DNA of 64,000 nt from Candidatus Dormiibacter spiritus (GTDB taxonomy: Bacteria > Chloroflexota > Dormibacteria > Dormibacterales > Dormibacteraceae), in assembly GCA_003244185.1 (NCBI GenBank), contig QHBT01000043.1:62001-126000 (forward strand). The letters are read 5' to 3'. The notes below the pieces were generated by a model. The model saw only the letters and a list, made by a program, of their open reading frames with translations. It searched no databases and was not told where the DNA came from. Shown in pieces: positions 16,763-25,153 of this stretch; the stretch's first letter is position 1; each line of letters begins with the position of its first letter. Made by a program: the position numbers and the translations under genes.

Positions 16763-17458
16763 GTGAGCGACCAACTGCAGGACCGGTTCAAGGACATCAA
16801 CACTTGCGACGTCTCGGATGCTCTCGACTCAATGGACCTTCAGGGGCAGGTTCATGGGCTGGCCCCGCTCTGGCCAGGCGCGCTGCCAGTGGTCGGCCCG
16901 GCCCTGACCATGAAGCTCCACCCGCAGGCGAAGTACTCCACTGTCATCGGCACGCTGGAAGGCATAGCCGTCGGTAAGCCGGGCGATGTGATCGTGTTCG
17001 ACAACGACGGTCGCACCGACATCAACACCTTCGGCAGCATCGCTGCCTATTGCGCCATGAAGCAGGGCATCGTCGGCTGCATCACTGACGGCGCGTCCCG
17101 CGACGTCGACGGCATGCAGGAGGACAACTTTCCGATCTACGGCCGGGGGACCGTAACCACCTCGGTCAGGGACCGGACAGGCTTCGTGGGCTACCAGATC
17201 CCGGTCAGGATCGGCGGCGTCGACGTCAATCCCGGCGACATCGTCATGGCGGACCTGAACGGCGTTGTGGTCATCCCGGAGAACCGTCTGGAGGAGGCGC
17301 TGAGGATGGCGCGGTTCTTCCGCGAGATGGAGCGCCGGGTCAAAGCAGCTGTCGAGGCCGGCGGCTCACCAGTCGAAGTGCACGAGAACCTGAAGTACGA
17401 TCGCCTCTTCTCCGACATCCGCGCCGAGGAGATGCCCGAAGCCGAGCCGGCCTCCTAG
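16763..17458 (+). CDS. RraA-like aldolase/decarboxylase family protein
   Basis: A 231-residue protein of the RraA/HMG aldolase fold, whose enzymes cleave 4-hydroxy-4-methyl-2-oxoglutarate (or the carboxylated analogue) to pyruvate and also decarboxylate oxaloacetate. The active-site block TDGASRDVDGM (about residues 112-122) keeps the R-D pair that holds pyruvate and metal, so an enzymatic rather than RNase-inhibitor role is likely. The GTG start is preceded by GAGAGG. It opens a plus-strand operon divergent from gntR and followed 10 bases later by a 2-hydroxyacid dehydrogenase. Confidence 0.88.
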   Translation: MSDQLQDRFKDINTCDVSDALDSMDLQGQVHGLAPLWPGALPVVGPALTMKLHPQAKYSTVIGTLEGIAVGKPGDVIVFDNDGRTDINTFGSIAAYCAMKQGIVGCITDGASRDVDGMQEDNFPIYGRGTVTTSVRDRTGFVGYQIPVRIGGVDVNPGDIVMADLNGVVVIPENRLEEALRMARFFREMERRVKAAVEAGGSPVEVHENLKYDRLFSDIRAEEMPEAEPAS

Positions 17459-17468
17459 AGCTCAATCG

Positions 17469-18470
17469 ATGGCCAAGATCCTGCTGATCCACCCCATGTA
17501 CCACCCGGACGGGGAGGCGCTGCTGCGGGCTGGAGCCCAGGTGGAGGTCGTGGGCGAAGATACCGTAGCCGCCCTTCTCCCCCAGCTGGCGGATGCTGAG
17601 GCGATCATCGTCAGGACCCCCTCCCGGGTGGGGGCGGACACTATCGCTGCCGCACCTCGGCTGCGCGTGATCAGCACGTCTGGCTACGGCACCGACAACA
17701 TCGACATCCCGGCGGCCACCGAGGCGGGGGTGGTGGTGGTCAACAACCCAGGATCGGCCGAGAACTCGGTGGCCGAGCACGCGGTGGCGCTCGTTCTGGC
17801 CCTGGCCAAGAAGCTGACCTGGAGTGACGCGGCGGTGCGCAGTGGCCAGCCCTGGGACTTCCGCGGTGGCTTCGAGGCCATCGAGTTGAAGGGCCGCACC
17901 CTGGGCGTGGTCGGGTTCGGCCGGATCGGCCGCGAAGTCGCCCGAAAGCTGCATGATGGCTTTGGGATGGAGGTGGTCGTCTACGACACCCTTCTGGCTG
18001 AGACCACTTTGGCGCCCTGGGCCCGGCAGGCGCGGTCAGTCGAGGAGTTGCTGCCCCAGGCGGACGTAGTCACCATCCACTGCGCGCTCACCCCGCAGAC
18101 CAGGCATCTCTTCGACCAGCGGAGACTCGCCCTGATGCGCCGGGGAGCGCTGCTCATCAACACAGCGCGGGGACCGGTGGTGGACGAGACCGCTCTGGCG
18201 GCGGCGCTTCGATCAGGTACCCTCGGCGGCGCCGGGATCGACGTCTACGAGTCGGAGCCGCCGGCCGCCGACAATCCGCTGTTCGAGCTCGAGAACGTAA
18301 TCCTCACCGCCCACACAGCCGGCCTGACAGTTGAGTCGGCGCGTCAGCTGGCACTCTCCGCGGCCGCGCAGGTGCTCGCCACGCTCGACGGCGTTCGCCC
18401 GGCCAACCTTGTCAACCCTGAGGTCTGGGAGCGGCGGCGGGGCGCGGCCGGCGCCCTGGTCGGCCGGTGA
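17469..18470 (+). CDS. D-isomer-specific 2-hydroxyacid dehydrogenase
   Basis: A 333-residue NAD(P)-dependent dehydrogenase that reduces a 2-oxoacid or oxidises a D-2-hydroxyacid. The nucleotide-binding GFGRIG motif lies near residue 150, followed by the acidic VVYD that suggests NAD. Catalytic residues are in place: R in NTARGPVVDE, E in IDVYESEPP and H in ILTAHTAG. It shares the RraA-like operon and overlaps the HMG-CoA lyase start by 4 bases (GTGA). Its likely partner substrate is the oxoacid made or consumed by the aldolase. Confidence 0.9.
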   Translation: MAKILLIHPMYHPDGEALLRAGAQVEVVGEDTVAALLPQLADAEAIIVRTPSRVGADTIAAAPRLRVISTSGYGTDNIDIPAATEAGVVVVNNPGSAENSVAEHAVALVLALAKKLTWSDAAVRSGQPWDFRGGFEAIELKGRTLGVVGFGRIGREVARKLHDGFGMEVVVYDTLLAETTLAPWARQARSVEELLPQADVVTIHCALTPQTRHLFDQRRLALMRRGALLINTARGPVVDETALAAALRSGTLGGAGIDVYESEPPAADNPLFELENVILTAHTAGLTVESARQLALSAAAQVLATLDGVRPANLVNPEVWERRRGAAGALVGR

Positions 18471-19465
18471 ACTTACCGTCGGCGGTCACAGTCCGCGAGG
18501 TTGGAACCCGGGATGGCTTCCAGATGGAGCGCGGCTTCATCGCCACCGAGGACAAGGTCCAGATTGTCGACGAGCTGACAGCGGCAGGCATTCGCCGGAT
18601 CGAAGTCACCTCCTTCGTCAGCCCCAGGGCTGTGCCCCAGCTGGCGGACGCCGAGGAGGTGTTCGCCCGAGCGGCGCGCCGCCCGGGCGTCAGCTATGAG
18701 GTGCTGGTCGCCAACTCTCAGGGCGCGCGCCGGGCAGTGGCGGCCGGCGCTGAGAGACTCCTGGTTGTGATCGCTGCCAGCGACGTCTTCAACCGGGCCA
18801 ACGTCAACATGACAATGCGCCAGTCGCTCGAGCAGGCCCAGGAGATCTCGCAGGTCGCCAGAGGCGCCGGGGTGCCGATGATCGGCGCGCTCGCCGCCGC
18901 CACCGCCTGTCCCTACACAGGAGAGGTGCCGCAAACACGGGTCCTCTGGCTGGCCGACCAGTTTGTCGAGCTGGGCGTGAGCGAGCTCTACGTGGCCGAC
19001 TCGATAGGGATGGGCTATCCCAAGCAGGTGCGGCGCCTGACGGCAGCTGTCCGGGAGCGCTTCCCCAGCCTGCCCCTGATCGTCCATCTGCACAACACCC
19101 GGGGCATGGCGCTTGCCAACGTGATGGCCGCTCTTGAGGTTGGCGCGACCACGTTTGACGCGTCGATCGGGGGGCTCGGCGGCTGTCCTTTCGCGCCCGG
19201 CGCGAGTGGCAACCTCTGCACCGAGGACCTCGTGCACATGCTCCACGGCCTGGACATCGACACAGGCATCGATCTGGACGCACTGCTGGCTACATCCGCC
19301 CGGGTTGAAAGAGTGGTTGGCCACCGGTTGGAGGGCGCGGTGGTCCACGCCGGCAAGAGCTTCCAAGCTTTCCCCATACCGCCTCAGCTGCTCGCCCCCG
19401 ACGGCGTCAGGACTGTGCAGGACGTCGAGGGCCTCGCCTTCCAGGGCAGGCCTCCCAATGCCTGA
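18467..19465 (+). CDS. Hydroxymethylglutaryl-CoA lyase
   Basis: A 332-residue HMG-CoA lyase-type enzyme with the complete catalytic set: TRDGFQ (R15, D16), HLH metal ligands (H207, H209), GGLGGC with the catalytic C240, and N249 in GNLCTED. It would cleave (S)-HMG-CoA or a close 3-hydroxy-3-methylacyl-CoA to acetoacetate-like and acyl-CoA products. The GTG start overlaps the dehydrogenase stop. The downstream acyl-CoA dehydrogenase overlaps by 8 bases, which is the gene logic of leucine or isoprenoid-type acid degradation, but no methylcrotonyl-CoA carboxylase is present in the window. Confidence 0.92.
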   Translation: MNLPSAVTVREVGTRDGFQMERGFIATEDKVQIVDELTAAGIRRIEVTSFVSPRAVPQLADAEEVFARAARRPGVSYEVLVANSQGARRAVAAGAERLLVVIAASDVFNRANVNMTMRQSLEQAQEISQVARGAGVPMIGALAAATACPYTGEVPQTRVLWLADQFVELGVSELYVADSIGMGYPKQVRRLTAAVRERFPSLPLIVHLHNTRGMALANVMAALEVGATTFDASIGGLGGCPFAPGASGNLCTEDLVHMLHGLDIDTGIDLDALLATSARVERVVGHRLEGAVVHAGKSFQAFPIPPQLLAPDGVRTVQDVEGLAFQGRPPNA

Positions 19466-20708
19466 GGGGTCACCCGGCGCCCTCGGTCTGGACCTCCCGG
19501 TGCCCGAGCACATCCGTCCACAGGTCGTCCGACTGCGGGAGTTCGTGGAGAGGGAGATCCGGCCGATCGAGGAACGCCACGCCTCGAGGCTGGTGGACGA
19601 GCGGGACCAGCTCGACGCCAGCGGCAAGCTGATCCCCGAGATCCAGGCGGCCAAGGAGGAGATCCGGCGGGCGGCGGGAGCCGCCGGCTACCACGCTCTC
19701 CAGGTTCCGGCGGAGTTGGGCGGAGGCGGCATGCGCCCGAGCGACCTGATGTACCTGCAGGAGGAGGTCTACCGCGATGGGCTGCGGCTGACGAAGGAGG
19801 TCCTCCCCTGGACCGAGGGACCCTCGCCGCTCCTGTACCACCTGCCGCCGGGGCTCCGCGAGCGTTACCTGGGCCGGCTGATGCGGGGCGAGGTCTCAGC
19901 CTGCTTCGCCGCCACCGAACCCAATGTTGGCTCCGACCTCACAGCGCTCGAGACCACCGCAAAGCGCGATGGTGATGGGTGGGTCCTGACCGGCGATAAG
20001 GCCTTCATCACTGGAGCGCCTTTCGCTCAGTTCGCCCTGGTGGTGGCCCAGACCAGTCTCGGCTCGGGTCGGGAGGGTCTGGCAGTTTTTCTCGTCGACG
20101 CCGAGACGCAGGGATACCGCATTGGCCGGATGGCAACCACCATGATCGAGGACGGCAACACAGCTGAGCTTCACCTGGACCACTGCCGGGTGCCCGACTC
20201 GCACCGGATCGGCGAGGTGGGTCAGGGTTTGGCGCTGGCGATGCTGTGGATCAACTGGGCCCGGATGCGCCGGGGTGGGATGTGCTCGGGCCTGGGCCAA
20301 TTCTGCCTGGAGGCGTCCTTGCGCTACTCATCACGGCGAAGGGCCTTCGGTGGGCCGCTGCGCGACCTCCCGGCGGTGGGCGCGATGCTCAGCCAGATGT
20401 ACGTCGACCTCTACAGGATGCGGTCGACGTCCATTCACTGCTTGGAGCAGATCGAGGGGCTCGAGTACTCCTCGCTGGCACTGCCGCCGGCAGCCATCCG
20501 AGCCACCAGCGTGATGAAGCTTGCCAATGACGAGGCGCTCTTCAAGATTGCCGACACGGCGATCCAGGTTCATGGCGCGCGCGGCCTCACCAAGTCGGCG
20601 CACCTGGAGAAGATCTTCCGGGTCGCCCGCAACTTGCGGATTCCGGCTGGGACCACTGAGATCCAGGGCTTGACGATCGCCAGGACACTCAGAGCGCTGG
20701 AGATTTGA
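19458..20708 (+). CDS. Acyl-CoA dehydrogenase family protein
   Basis: A 416-residue FAD-dependent acyl-CoA dehydrogenase. It shows CFAATEPNVGSD near residue 150 (substrate/FAD-contact block), the middle beta-domain segment WVLTGDKAFITGA, and the C-terminal IPAGTTEIQGLTIAR that normally contacts FAD and substrate. The ATG at 19458 was chosen because it gives an ordinary family N-terminus and an 8-base overlap with the HMG-CoA lyase; a longer upstream reading is only the lyase in another frame. It is the last gene of the operon and would introduce a 2,3-double bond into the CoA ester. Confidence 0.9.
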   Translation: MPEGSPGALGLDLPVPEHIRPQVVRLREFVEREIRPIEERHASRLVDERDQLDASGKLIPEIQAAKEEIRRAAGAAGYHALQVPAELGGGGMRPSDLMYLQEEVYRDGLRLTKEVLPWTEGPSPLLYHLPPGLRERYLGRLMRGEVSACFAATEPNVGSDLTALETTAKRDGDGWVLTGDKAFITGAPFAQFALVVAQTSLGSGREGLAVFLVDAETQGYRIGRMATTMIEDGNTAELHLDHCRVPDSHRIGEVGQGLALAMLWINWARMRRGGMCSGLGQFCLEASLRYSSRRRAFGGPLRDLPAVGAMLSQMYVDLYRMRSTSIHCLEQIEGLEYSSLALPPAAIRATSVMKLANDEALFKIADTAIQVHGARGLTKSAHLEKIFRVARNLRIPAGTTEIQGLTIARTLRALEI

Positions 20709-20790
20709 GTCAATCGAGGAAAGGCCGGCTGAGCGGGGCCGGCATGTCCGCACGGTCAGCGGCCGCCGGCCGCCTGCTCTGAGCCGGCGC

Positions 20791-21348
20791 GTGGCTCCGG
20801 CGGCGGCCAGGGTGGACACCGGTATGGTCCACGGTCGCTTTCAGCCGTTTCACTCAGGCCACCTCGAGTACGTTCTGCAGGCGGCCGCCCGCTGCAGTGA
20901 GCTTGTGGTCGGGATCACCAACCACGAGCCTGGCGAAGTGCCGCCCGAGTCGACGAGCCCTCACCGCCACCTGCCGGAGGCCAACCCCTTCAGCTACTGG
21001 GAGCGGTTGCTGATGGTGCGGGCCGCATTGGGCGCCGCCGGAATGGACCTGGCCCGGGTGGCGATAGTCCCCTTCCCAATCCACTCCCCGTCGGTCTGGC
21101 GGCACTACGTCCCACCGGGTGTCACCCACTTCATTCGTGTCTTCTCGGCCTGGGAGGAGGCGAAGGCGGAGCGGCTGCGGGCCGCCGGCTACTTGGTGGT
21201 CCAGCTGCCGGTCGGGGCCAAAGAGGTCTCGGGGACGGAGGTCCGGCGCCGCCTCGCCGCGGGGGAGGATTGGCGCGGTTTGGTGCCGGCGGCCGTCGCC
21301 GAGCTCATCCAGCCCGGGCGACCAAGCGTGAATTGGCTAGGCCGGTAG
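20791..21348 (+). CDS. nadM: NMN adenylyltransferase, archaeal NadM type
   Basis: A 185-residue nucleotidyltransferase that would make NAD from NMN and ATP. The ATP-binding HxGH-type motif is GRFQPFHSGH near the N-terminus and the second motif is SGTEVRRRLAAGEDW near residue 150, both typical of the NadM branch common in archaea rather than the usual bacterial NadD. GTG at 20791 is the longest start; ATG at 20824 is a plausible shorter one and would keep GRFQPFH. It is convergent with the ApgM-like gene, whose stop is 11 bases before its own. Confidence 0.85.
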   Translation: MAPAAARVDTGMVHGRFQPFHSGHLEYVLQAAARCSELVVGITNHEPGEVPPESTSPHRHLPEANPFSYWERLLMVRAALGAAGMDLARVAIVPFPIHSPSVWRHYVPPGVTHFIRVFSAWEEAKAERLRAAGYLVVQLPVGAKEVSGTEVRRRLAAGEDWRGLVPAAVAELIQPGRPSVNWLGR

Positions 21349-22698
21349 CAACGGCTCCGGGTGGTCGGGAAAGCCGAGGGTGTCCTCGGCGGTCGCTCGG
21401 GCGCCCAAGAATCGGGCCCGGTTGGCGTGGCCGAGCAGGAGCGGCAGGAGGTCCGCCGCGCGGATGGTGCCAATGCTGCCGGAGGCGCAGCCGGCTTCAC
21501 TGAAGTCTGTCACTGCGTCGGGGCGGACAGCGCCCCCGACCACCAGCAGCGGAGTCGGATCTCCGGTGTGGATGACGCCGCCCGAAGAGGGAGTGGCGTG
21601 GTCTCCTGTCACAGCCACGACGGCGCCGCTGAAGGGCGGTTCCAAAAGCGCAGCCAGTGCCGGGTCGAGCGCCTCCAGCACCCTGCGTTTGGCGTCCGGC
21701 CGCCGGCTGTGGGCGGCCTCGTCGACGACCTTAATGTGGACGTGGACGAAGGTGGCGCCAGCTTGGAGGAGGGCGGCCGCCGCGGCCAGCCGCGCCGCCA
21801 GGTCGCGGCCCGGGTCGGGGTCGGTTGCAATGTCGATGGATTCCATCGTCAGCAGGCGCGCGAAGCCGCGGTAGAGGGCGCTCGAAGTAACCATGGCACC
21901 GCTCACGCCGACGCGGTCTTGGAAGCTGGGCAGCGGCCGGCGCGCGCCTGCCCACTTGGTGGTAAGCGTGTCGAGGGCCGGCAGGCCGTTTCGGATGCGC
22001 CCAGCATTTGTCTCATGGCCGACCAGGACCAGGCGGGCGGCCCTCAGGTACTCCGCAAGCCGGGCCGCGGCGGCTGCGGCCGGCGGCCCCGCCCCGGCCA
22101 GGGCGCGCGGCAGAAGCCAGGGCTGGCGGTCTTCGAAGAAGGGATCGGAATCCGAGACTGCGGCCGCTTCGGCGCCCGCGCCCGGCAGGCGCAGGATTCC
22201 CTCTCCGAGCCGCACCCATTCAAGCTCGAAGATTTGATCTCCGGACGCCTGCGGCAGCGCCGCCAGCAACCTCCGCGCGTCGGCCTCATCGTCCGGTTCG
22301 GCTCGACCAGTGATCCAGACGACGCCGTCCCTCGTCTGGGAGGTGCGGAGCGCGGCGTAGAGCCGCGGGTCGGAATCGTCCACTGGGAGGCCGTGACCCA
22401 GCGCCTCCAGGACCGCTCTGCCACAGAACGGGATCCCTTCGTAGCCGAAGATCGCCCAGTGGGCCACCTCGCTCGCCGCCGCGCGGCCGGGTCCGAAGGG
22501 GACGTGGAGCCCGCAGGCGCCGCTCCTGGCGAGCTGATCGAGGACCGGTAGGCGGGCCGCCTCCAGCGGGGTCAGCCCGCCGAGATCGGACTGCGGCCGG
22601 TCGCCCAGCCCGTCGAGGAGGACCAGAACCACCGCTCGCCGATCGTCCCCGAGTCGCGGCTGCGCCTCCCGGTGAGCTGGCGGGAGCAGCTCCCTCAA
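21337..22698 (-). CDS. ApgM-like 2,3-bisphosphoglycerate-independent phosphoglycerate mutase
   Basis: A 453-residue alkaline-phosphatase superfamily metalloenzyme resembling the archaeal-type phosphoglycerate mutase. The metal-binding start is VLLDGLGDRP, the candidate phosphorylated serine is in RAAASEVAHWAIFGY, and the C-terminal metal site is VTGDHATPSSGGVIHTGDPTPLL. The reading frame stays open upstream, but a TTG at 22698 overlaps the alpha/beta-hydrolase stop (TTGA) in the style of this genome and leaves about 17 residues before the first motif. Some members act on other phosphosugars, so glycolytic mutase activity is likely but not certain. Confidence 0.82.
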   Translation of the reverse strand: MRELLPPAHREAQPRLGDDRRAVVLVLLDGLGDRPQSDLGGLTPLEAARLPVLDQLARSGACGLHVPFGPGRAAASEVAHWAIFGYEGIPFCGRAVLEALGHGLPVDDSDPRLYAALRTSQTRDGVVWITGRAEPDDEADARRLLAALPQASGDQIFELEWVRLGEGILRLPGAGAEAAAVSDSDPFFEDRQPWLLPRALAGAGPPAAAAAARLAEYLRAARLVLVGHETNAGRIRNGLPALDTLTTKWAGARRPLPSFQDRVGVSGAMVTSSALYRGFARLLTMESIDIATDPDPGRDLAARLAAAAALLQAGATFVHVHIKVVDEAAHSRRPDAKRRVLEALDPALAALLEPPFSGAVVAVTGDHATPSSGGVIHTGDPTPLLVVGGAVRPDAVTDFSEAGCASGSIGTIRAADLLPLLLGHANRARFLGARATAEDTLGFPDHPEPLLPA

Positions 22699-23462
22699 GC
22701 CTCCACGAAAGCGGCCAGCTCCCGGTTGAAAGCGGCAGGCGTCTCCATCGGCGGCAGGTGACCGGCGCCTGGCACGACAATCGGCGGACGTCCCGCGGCT
22801 CCCGGGATCGTCGCCGCCAGCCACTCGGCCACCGCTCGAAAGCCGGGGAGATCATGCTCGCCAGTAAGAACCTGAGTCGGAACGGTGATTCCAGGCGCCA
22901 GCTCGCGAGGGTGGGGCGCAGGGCGCTTCGCTATGCGCTCGGTCCAGATCCGAAGGTCGTTCTCGCCAACCATTGTCTGCAGCGCCGCCCAGGTGGCAGG
23001 CTGCCGGCGGGCGCCTTGAAACAGCGGGTCGTGGAGCCACGCCTCGAGTGCCGCCGGGCGGCCTGACTCACGGGCGACCCGGAACGGGGGTGCCCAGCCG
23101 CCGAGCTCGGGCCCGGGGATCCAGGCGTCCACGAGCATGAGCGCCGCGCAGCGATCGGGATGTTGAGCGGCGAAGGACAGCGCCTCATAGCCACCCAGCG
23201 AGAGCCCGACCAGCACGCAGCGTCCCACCGCCGTCTCGTCCAGCACTTCCAGGAGGTCGGCGTCGCTGTCGTAGCCGGACTCCAGCCGCGCCGAGCGTCC
23301 GTGGCCGCGAAGGTCCACGGTGATGCAGCGCCACGCCTCCCCGAACTCGGCCACCTGGGCGTTCCACATCCGTAGGTCCATGGTCACCCCGTGAAGGAAG
23401 ACCACCGCCGGCCCTTCTCCCTTCGAGATGTGGTGGTGGATGCCAGACCGCGTCAGCGCCAC
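22695..23462 (-). CDS. Alpha/beta hydrolase
   Basis: A 255-residue alpha/beta-hydrolase-fold enzyme. The oxyanion-hole motif is FLHGVTMD near residue 23, DLRGHGRS near 51, the nucleophile elbow is GLSLGG near 87, the acid is within MLVDAWIPG or TGEHD, and the histidine is in GAGHLPPME. Substrate range cannot be read; relatives include lactonases and carboxylesterases. The GTG start has TAACCT exactly 6 bases upstream, matching the leaderless promoter pattern. It is followed by the ApgM-like gene with a 4-base overlap. Confidence 0.85.
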   Translation of the reverse strand: MALTRSGIHHHISKGEGPAVVFLHGVTMDLRMWNAQVAEFGEAWRCITVDLRGHGRSARLESGYDSDADLLEVLDETAVGRCVLVGLSLGGYEALSFAAQHPDRCAALMLVDAWIPGPELGGWAPPFRVARESGRPAALEAWLHDPLFQGARRQPATWAALQTMVGENDLRIWTERIAKRPAPHPRELAPGITVPTQVLTGEHDLPGFRAVAEWLAATIPGAAGRPPIVVPGAGHLPPMETPAAFNRELAAFVEA

Positions 23463-23468
23463 CTGCGC

Positions 23469-23474
23469 AGGTTA
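23469..23474 (-). promoter_or_regulatory. -10 element (TAACCT) of a leaderless promoter
   Basis: On the minus strand TAACCT is followed by 6 bases and the GTG at 23462; no ribosome-binding sequence is present. Confidence 0.4.
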
Positions 23475-23494
23475 TGCGGCGACGACGTGCGGGC

Positions 23495-23917
23495 TCATGT
23501 TCGCGGCTCGCTTCCCGGACGCTCCTGCAGGAGCCACGTGTTGCCGTCGGGGTCGCTGAAGTCGGCGAACGAGTTGTAGTCGCGATGTTCCGGATCGGCG
23601 CCGGGGACCCAGGTACCGGACTCCATGTGCCTGATCTCACTGACCTCAACCCCGCCTCGGACGAGCTCGGCCCGCGCCGCCTCGATGTCGGAGACGACCA
23701 GGTGGGTGCCCCGGACCGACCCCGGTGCCGCATCAGTGATGCCCTTCCCGAGGGTCAGCGAGCAGGCCGAGCCGGGCGGCGTCAGCTGCACGACCCGGAA
23801 GTCGTCACCCGCCCGGTGGTCGACGTCCAGATGGAAACCAGCCTTCTCACTGTAGAAGGCCTTGGCCCGGTCGACGTCCGAGACCGGCATCAGTACGTTT
23901 TCGAGCTTGAAGTCCAT
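23495..23917 (-). CDS. VOC family (glyoxalase/bleomycin-resistance fold) protein
   Basis: A 140-residue vicinal-oxygen-chelate protein with two beta-alpha-beta-beta-beta units: MPVSDVDRAKAFYSEKAGF near residue 10 and GTHLVVSDIEAARAELVRGG near 70, ending with FSDPDGNTWLLQE. This glyoxalase-superfamily subgroup has members of diverse or unknown function. A strong AAAGGAG sequence lies 8 bases before the ATG. It is apparently transcribed alone. Confidence 0.88.
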   Translation of the reverse strand: MDFKLENVLMPVSDVDRAKAFYSEKAGFHLDVDHRAGDDFRVVQLTPPGSACSLTLGKGITDAAPGSVRGTHLVVSDIEAARAELVRGGVEVSEIRHMESGTWVPGADPEHRDYNSFADFSDPDGNTWLLQERPGSEPRT

Positions 23918-24031
23918 GCGGCGGCTCCTTTGGAACAGTCGTCCACCTCATCTGAGCAGCCGTTTTTGCACCCAGAGAGCCACTGGCGAGACGGTTGGCG
24001 GTGTGGCGCCGCGAAAAGCTTGCCTTTCAGC

Positions 24032-24517
24032 TCATCGTTCTGAAGGCGAGCCGCCGCCTGGGGCAGCCTGGCTGCTGTACATCAGCGATCCCGGCGTCGT
24101 CAGCAGCTCACCCGTTTCGAGCAGTGTCTTCAGACCTGACAGAATCATCGGCCAACCGCCGTACAGCTCAGCGTTGGCGCCCTCGCGAAGGTTGTCGTGG
24201 GTGACTGTCAGGCGGCACGAGTCGCCGACCGGTTCGATCTCCCAGGTAACCCTGGAGGTGCCCTCGCTCTTCACATCTTCGCTCCAGAGGGCGGTCATGC
24301 TCTGGACGAGCCGGCGCGGCGGATCGACCTCGAGGTTCTGTCCCTCGCCCAGGCGCTGGTCGGTGGCCGGGTGGCTCTGCTCGTACCGGGAGCCGGGGCT
24401 GAAGTCGGAGTTGATCCTGACTCCGAAGTTGTACTTGCTCCTCATCTCAGCGTCGGTGATCGCCTGCCAAAGCCGGTCGGGGGTCGTCTTGATATAGATC
24501 TCGAATACCTTTTCCAT
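24032..24517 (-). CDS. SRPBCC/AHSA1-like protein
   Basis: A 161-residue START-like protein of the Aha1 (activator of Hsp90 ATPase homologue) group: EIYIKTTPDRLWQAITDAE at the start, a central beta-sheet region with SRVTWEIEPVGDSCRLTVTHD near residue 88, and the long C-terminal helix GGWPMILSGLKTLLETGE. Such bacterial proteins are often regulated by an adjacent ArsR protein, but none is adjacent here. A strong promoter with a 20-base palindrome in its spacer lies directly upstream and places the transcript start at or next to the ATG. Confidence 0.87.
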   Translation of the reverse strand: MEKVFEIYIKTTPDRLWQAITDAEMRSKYNFGVRINSDFSPGSRYEQSHPATDQRLGEGQNLEVDPPRRLVQSMTALWSEDVKSEGTSRVTWEIEPVGDSCRLTVTHDNLREGANAELYGGWPMILSGLKTLLETGELLTTPGSLMYSSQAAPGGGSPSER

Positions 24518-24523
24518 GGCTAA

Positions 24524-24553
24524 ATCTTATGTGACGATATGGTCACATGTCAA
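24524..24553 (-). promoter_or_regulatory. Promoter with embedded palindrome (ArsR-like operator), leaderless
   Basis: On the minus strand TTGACA (24553-24548) and TAAGAT (24529-24524) are spaced by 18 bases. ATGTGAC-GATATG-GTCACAT, a perfect 7-base inverted repeat (24529-24548), fills the spacer. The ATG lies 6 bases after the -10 box. Layout suits repression by an ArsR-type dimer. Confidence 0.6.
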
Positions 24554-24565
24554 GCAGCCCCCGAA

Positions 24566-25153
24566 CTAGACGACAGCCGGCATCCAGGCTGGGCGGCCCT
24601 TCTCGTACTCCTCGATCCTGTCAAGCTTGCGCAGGGTGAGGCCTATCTCGTCCCAGCCGTTCAGCAGCCGCTCCTTGAGGAAGGGTTCCACTTCGAAGCG
24701 CAGCTGAATGTCGCCGGCACTGATGGTCTGCGCCTCGAGGTCGACGACAGCCTCGGTCTCGGGGGAAGCTGTGGCCAGATTTAGGAGCTGCCTGACCTGG
24801 TTCTCGGGCAGCGTGAGGTTGAGCAGACCAACGTTGCCGCAGTTGTTCCTGAAGATGTCGGCGAAGGAGGGCGCGATGATCACGTCGAAGCCCGCCTCCT
24901 GGAGGGTCCAGGGCGCGTGCTCGCGCGATGAGCCGCAGCCGAAGTTGGGGCCTGTGACGAGGATCCGGGCACCACGGTGCTCAGGTCGGTCGAGAACGAA
25001 GTCGCCAGACTTGCGCCACTCGTAGAACAGGTACTGGCCGTAGCCGGTTCGCTCGATGCTCTTCAAGAACTGCTTGGCGATGATCTGGTCGGTGTCGACG
25101 TCAGCCCGGTCCAGCGGCGCGATCCGGCCGCTGACCCGTTTGAACGCCTTCAT
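24566..25153 (-). CDS. leuD: 3-isopropylmalate dehydratase small subunit
   Basis: A 195-residue LeuD-type swivel-domain subunit that pairs with LeuC to isomerise 2- to 3-isopropylmalate in leucine synthesis. The N-terminal block [17 protein letters not shown] and the substrate-recognition region [15 protein letters not shown] are clear. The ATG at 25153 is the start: it overlaps the leuC stop by 4 bases and gives the standard N-terminus; the longer open frame upstream is leuC in another frame. No leuA or leuB is in the window, so a related hydrolyase for another methylmalate-like acid remains possible. Confidence 0.93.
   Translation of the reverse strand: MKAFKRVSGRIAPLDRADVDTDQIIAKQFLKSIERTGYGQYLFYEWRKSGDFVLDRPEHRGARILVTGPNFGCGSSREHAPWTLQEAGFDVIIAPSFADIFRNNCGNVGLLNLTLPENQVRQLLNLATASPETEAVVDLEAQTISAGDIQLRFEVEPFLKERLLNGWDEIGLTLRKLDRIEEYEKGRPAWMPAVV

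Noticed and set aside
24230-24245. GGTTCGATCTCC, T-loop-like sequence
   Set aside because: Within the SRPBCC coding region with no cloverleaf around it.
24530-24547. CRP-like TGTGA...TCACA site
   Set aside because: The half sites are 8 bases apart instead of 6, and the repeat fits an ArsR-like operator in a promoter spacer better.
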